Source: Frankiales bacterium (GTDB taxonomy: Bacteria; Actinomycetota; Actinomycetes; Mycobacteriales; SCTD01). From it: DNA of 6,369 nt. This document shows positions 5,355 through 6,369 of the stretch, piece by piece. The stretch lies in the NCBI GenBank assembly GCA_025465145.1, contig JAODNS010000188.1, positions 1-6,369 of the forward strand, given 5' to 3'. A program made the translations under genes and the position numbers. A model generated the notes under the pieces. That model did no database searches. It saw only the letters and a list, made by a program, of their open reading frames with translations, and was not told the DNA's origin. Numbering within the stretch: position 1 is the first letter of the stretch; each line of letters starts with the position of its first letter.

Positions 5355-5519
5355 ATGGCCGACACGCGCACCGAGCCCGTCCGGATCGACGCGACGGAGG
5401 ACGCGGACACGACCGTGCACCGCAGCGTCCAGGCGATGTGGCGCGAGGAGAACGCGGCCTTCCGCGCGCGCGTTCTCGGCGAGCTGCGCCGGGTGCGGCA
5501 GCGCGAGGAGACCGCGTAG
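5355..5519 (+). CDS. Hypothetical 54-residue protein
   Basis: A small charged cytosolic protein of unknown function: an acidic, Thr-rich start (MADTRTEPVRIDATEDADTT), then one long predicted helix from about 21 to 52 containing VHRSVQAMWREENAAF and an arginine-rich end (RARVLGELRRVRQREE). No membrane segment or Cys is present. It is supported as a gene by nearly uniform G or C at third codon positions and by the -10-like CACACT exactly six bases before ATG 5355, the same geometry as the PucR gene, with no Shine-Dalgarno. The same frame is open upstream of this ATG, but that part runs antisense to the neighbouring gene and lacks the same support. Its TAG at 5517-5519 lies where the EamA transporter coding region should begin, so the two may be cotranscribed. 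I recognise no family. Confidence 0.65.
   Translation: MADTRTEPVRIDATEDADTTVHRSVQAMWREENAAFRARVLGELRRVRQREETA
5505..5510 (+). promoter_or_regulatory. Shine-Dalgarno-like GAGGAG leading to the expected EamA start
   Basis: GAGGAG sits inside the last codons of the 54-residue gene, five bases before codon 5516 in the EamA frame. Spacing is ideal for initiation, but codon 5516 is GTA rather than GTG or ATG. The hexamer also encodes part of Arg-Glu-Glu in the upstream protein, so it may be coincidental. It is the only good ribosome site near the EamA N-terminus. Confidence 0.35.
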
Positions 5520-6369
5520 CTCCTGGCAGGCGCTCGCCGACCACCAGCGGCGGCAGCAGCGCCGGGCTGACCCTCGGGCTCGTCTCCGCCGCCTCCTTCG
5601 GCACGTCCGGTGCGTTCGCGTCCAGCCTTCTCGACGCCGGCTGGACGGCCGGCTCGGCGGTGACCGTCCGCGTGGTCGTCGCGGCGCTCTCCCTGACGGT
5701 CCCGGCCCTCCTGCTGCTGCGTGGCCGGGTCGGCCAGCTGCGCCGCGGTGCCCGCACGGTCTGCGCGTACGGCGTCGTGGCCGTCGCGGGAGCGCAGCTC
5801 TGCTACTTCAACGCCGTCGAGCACCTGCCGGTGTCTGTGGCGCTGCTGCTGGAGTACAGCGGCGTGCTGCTCGTGGTCGGTTGGACGTGGGCCCGGCACG
5901 GGCACCGGCCGAGCCGGCTCACCGGGCTGGGCGGACTGGCCGCGCTGGTAGGCCTGGCCTTGGTGATGGACCTGCTCGGCAGCCGCGCTGCGGACCCGGT
6001 CGGCGTGCTGTGGGGCCTCGGCGCTGCGGTCGGCCTGGCCACGTACTTCGTCATCTCGTCCGGCACCGACGACGCGCTGCTGCCGCTCGTCGTCGCGTGG
6101 GGCGGGCTCGCCACCGGCGCGCTGGCGCTGCTGGCAGCCGGCGCGCTCGGCGTCCTCCCGCTCGCGGCCCCGCGCACCGACGTCGTCCTCGCGTCGACGC
6201 GGATGTCCTGGCTCGTGCCGGTCCTGGGCATGTCGCTGCTGGCCGCGTCGATCGCGTACGTGACCGGCATCGTCGGCGCGCGGCTGCTCGGCGCGCGCCT
6301 CGCCTCGTTCGTCGGGCTGACGGAGGTGCTGTTCGCCGTGCTCTTCGCCTGGCTGCTGCTCGGCCAGGT
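5516..6369 (+). CDS. EamA/DMT-family transporter, 3' truncated by window end, start codon unclear
   Basis: An integral membrane protein of the drug/metabolite transporter superfamily (EamA repeats), probably an exporter of unknown substrate. The reading frame is continuous from about 5516 to the window edge, 284 codons, cut in the last repeat. Residues counted from 5516: helix 1 LTLGLVSAASFGTSGAFA (18-35), helix 2 about 48-68, YGVVAVAGAQLCYFNAVEHL (85-104), VALLLEYSGVLLVVGW (108-123), about 138-154, the second EamA repeat from about 163, and near the end the characteristic ASFVGLTEVLFAVLFAWLLL (263-282). Nine hydrophobic segments are visible of an expected ten. No ATG, GTG or TTG lies in frame at the expected position: codon 5516 is GTA, six bases after a good GAGGAG. 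GTG 5438 is in frame, but the 5438-5515 stretch has poor GC at third positions. CTG 5567 is a rare alternative. The start coordinate is therefore provisional. Confidence 0.82.

Noticed and set aside
5270..5905. N-terminal extension of the two-helix membrane protein on the minus strand
   Set aside because: It would run antisense through the 54-residue and EamA genes and has shadow-like composition; the protein starts at 5269.
5803..6270. A 155-codon minus-strand open frame inside the EamA gene
   Set aside because: Ser/Thr/Ala/Pro-rich shadow translation, opposite a clear membrane transporter frame.

Overview
The window looks like ordinary chromosome from a very GC-rich actinobacterium (Actinomycetota). 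Codon third positions are almost all G or C. The protein families are typical of that phylum: a SCO6745/SalK-like helix-turn-helix protein, a PucR-type regulator with an RsbRD-like N-terminus, an FHA protein, and MFS and EamA transporters. Several genes lack a Shine-Dalgarno and look leaderless. I see no insertion sequence, phage gene, tRNA, rRNA, CRISPR array or composition break. The species cannot be fixed from this sequence.

Layout: the 3' end of a cysteine-desulfurase-like (class V aminotransferase) gene (1-194, +) overlaps by one base a SCO6745-family helix-turn-helix protein (194-1036, +). That gene converges on a PIG3-type NAD(P)H:quinone oxidoreductase (1033-2013, -), and one CTAG palindrome carries both stop codons. 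A PucR-family regulator (2058-3251, +) is divergent from the oxidoreductase across 44 bases. A 12-helix MFS transporter follows (3278-4468, -), divergent across 48 bases from a small FHA-domain protein (4517-4936, +). The FHA gene abuts, stop to stop, a 110-residue protein with two membrane helices (4937-5269, -). An 85-base divergent gap with a perfect hairpin leads to a 54-residue unknown protein (5355-5519, +). Last is an EamA/DMT transporter (about 5516 to beyond the window end, +) with no normal start codon where one is expected.

Apart from the first and last pairs, genes alternate strand one by one, so most are probably single-gene transcription units with compact shared divergent promoters and little room for terminators. 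The likeliest functional link is the PucR regulator with the divergent quinone oxidoreductase. The FHA, two-helix and 54-residue proteins cannot be placed in a pathway. No gap of 300 bases or more lacks a gene.

I do not see a convincing new multi-gene system. The best leads are the missing EamA start, a -10-like element at a fixed distance from most start codons, the GNRA-capped hairpin next to the 5269 start, and the interlocked convergent stops.
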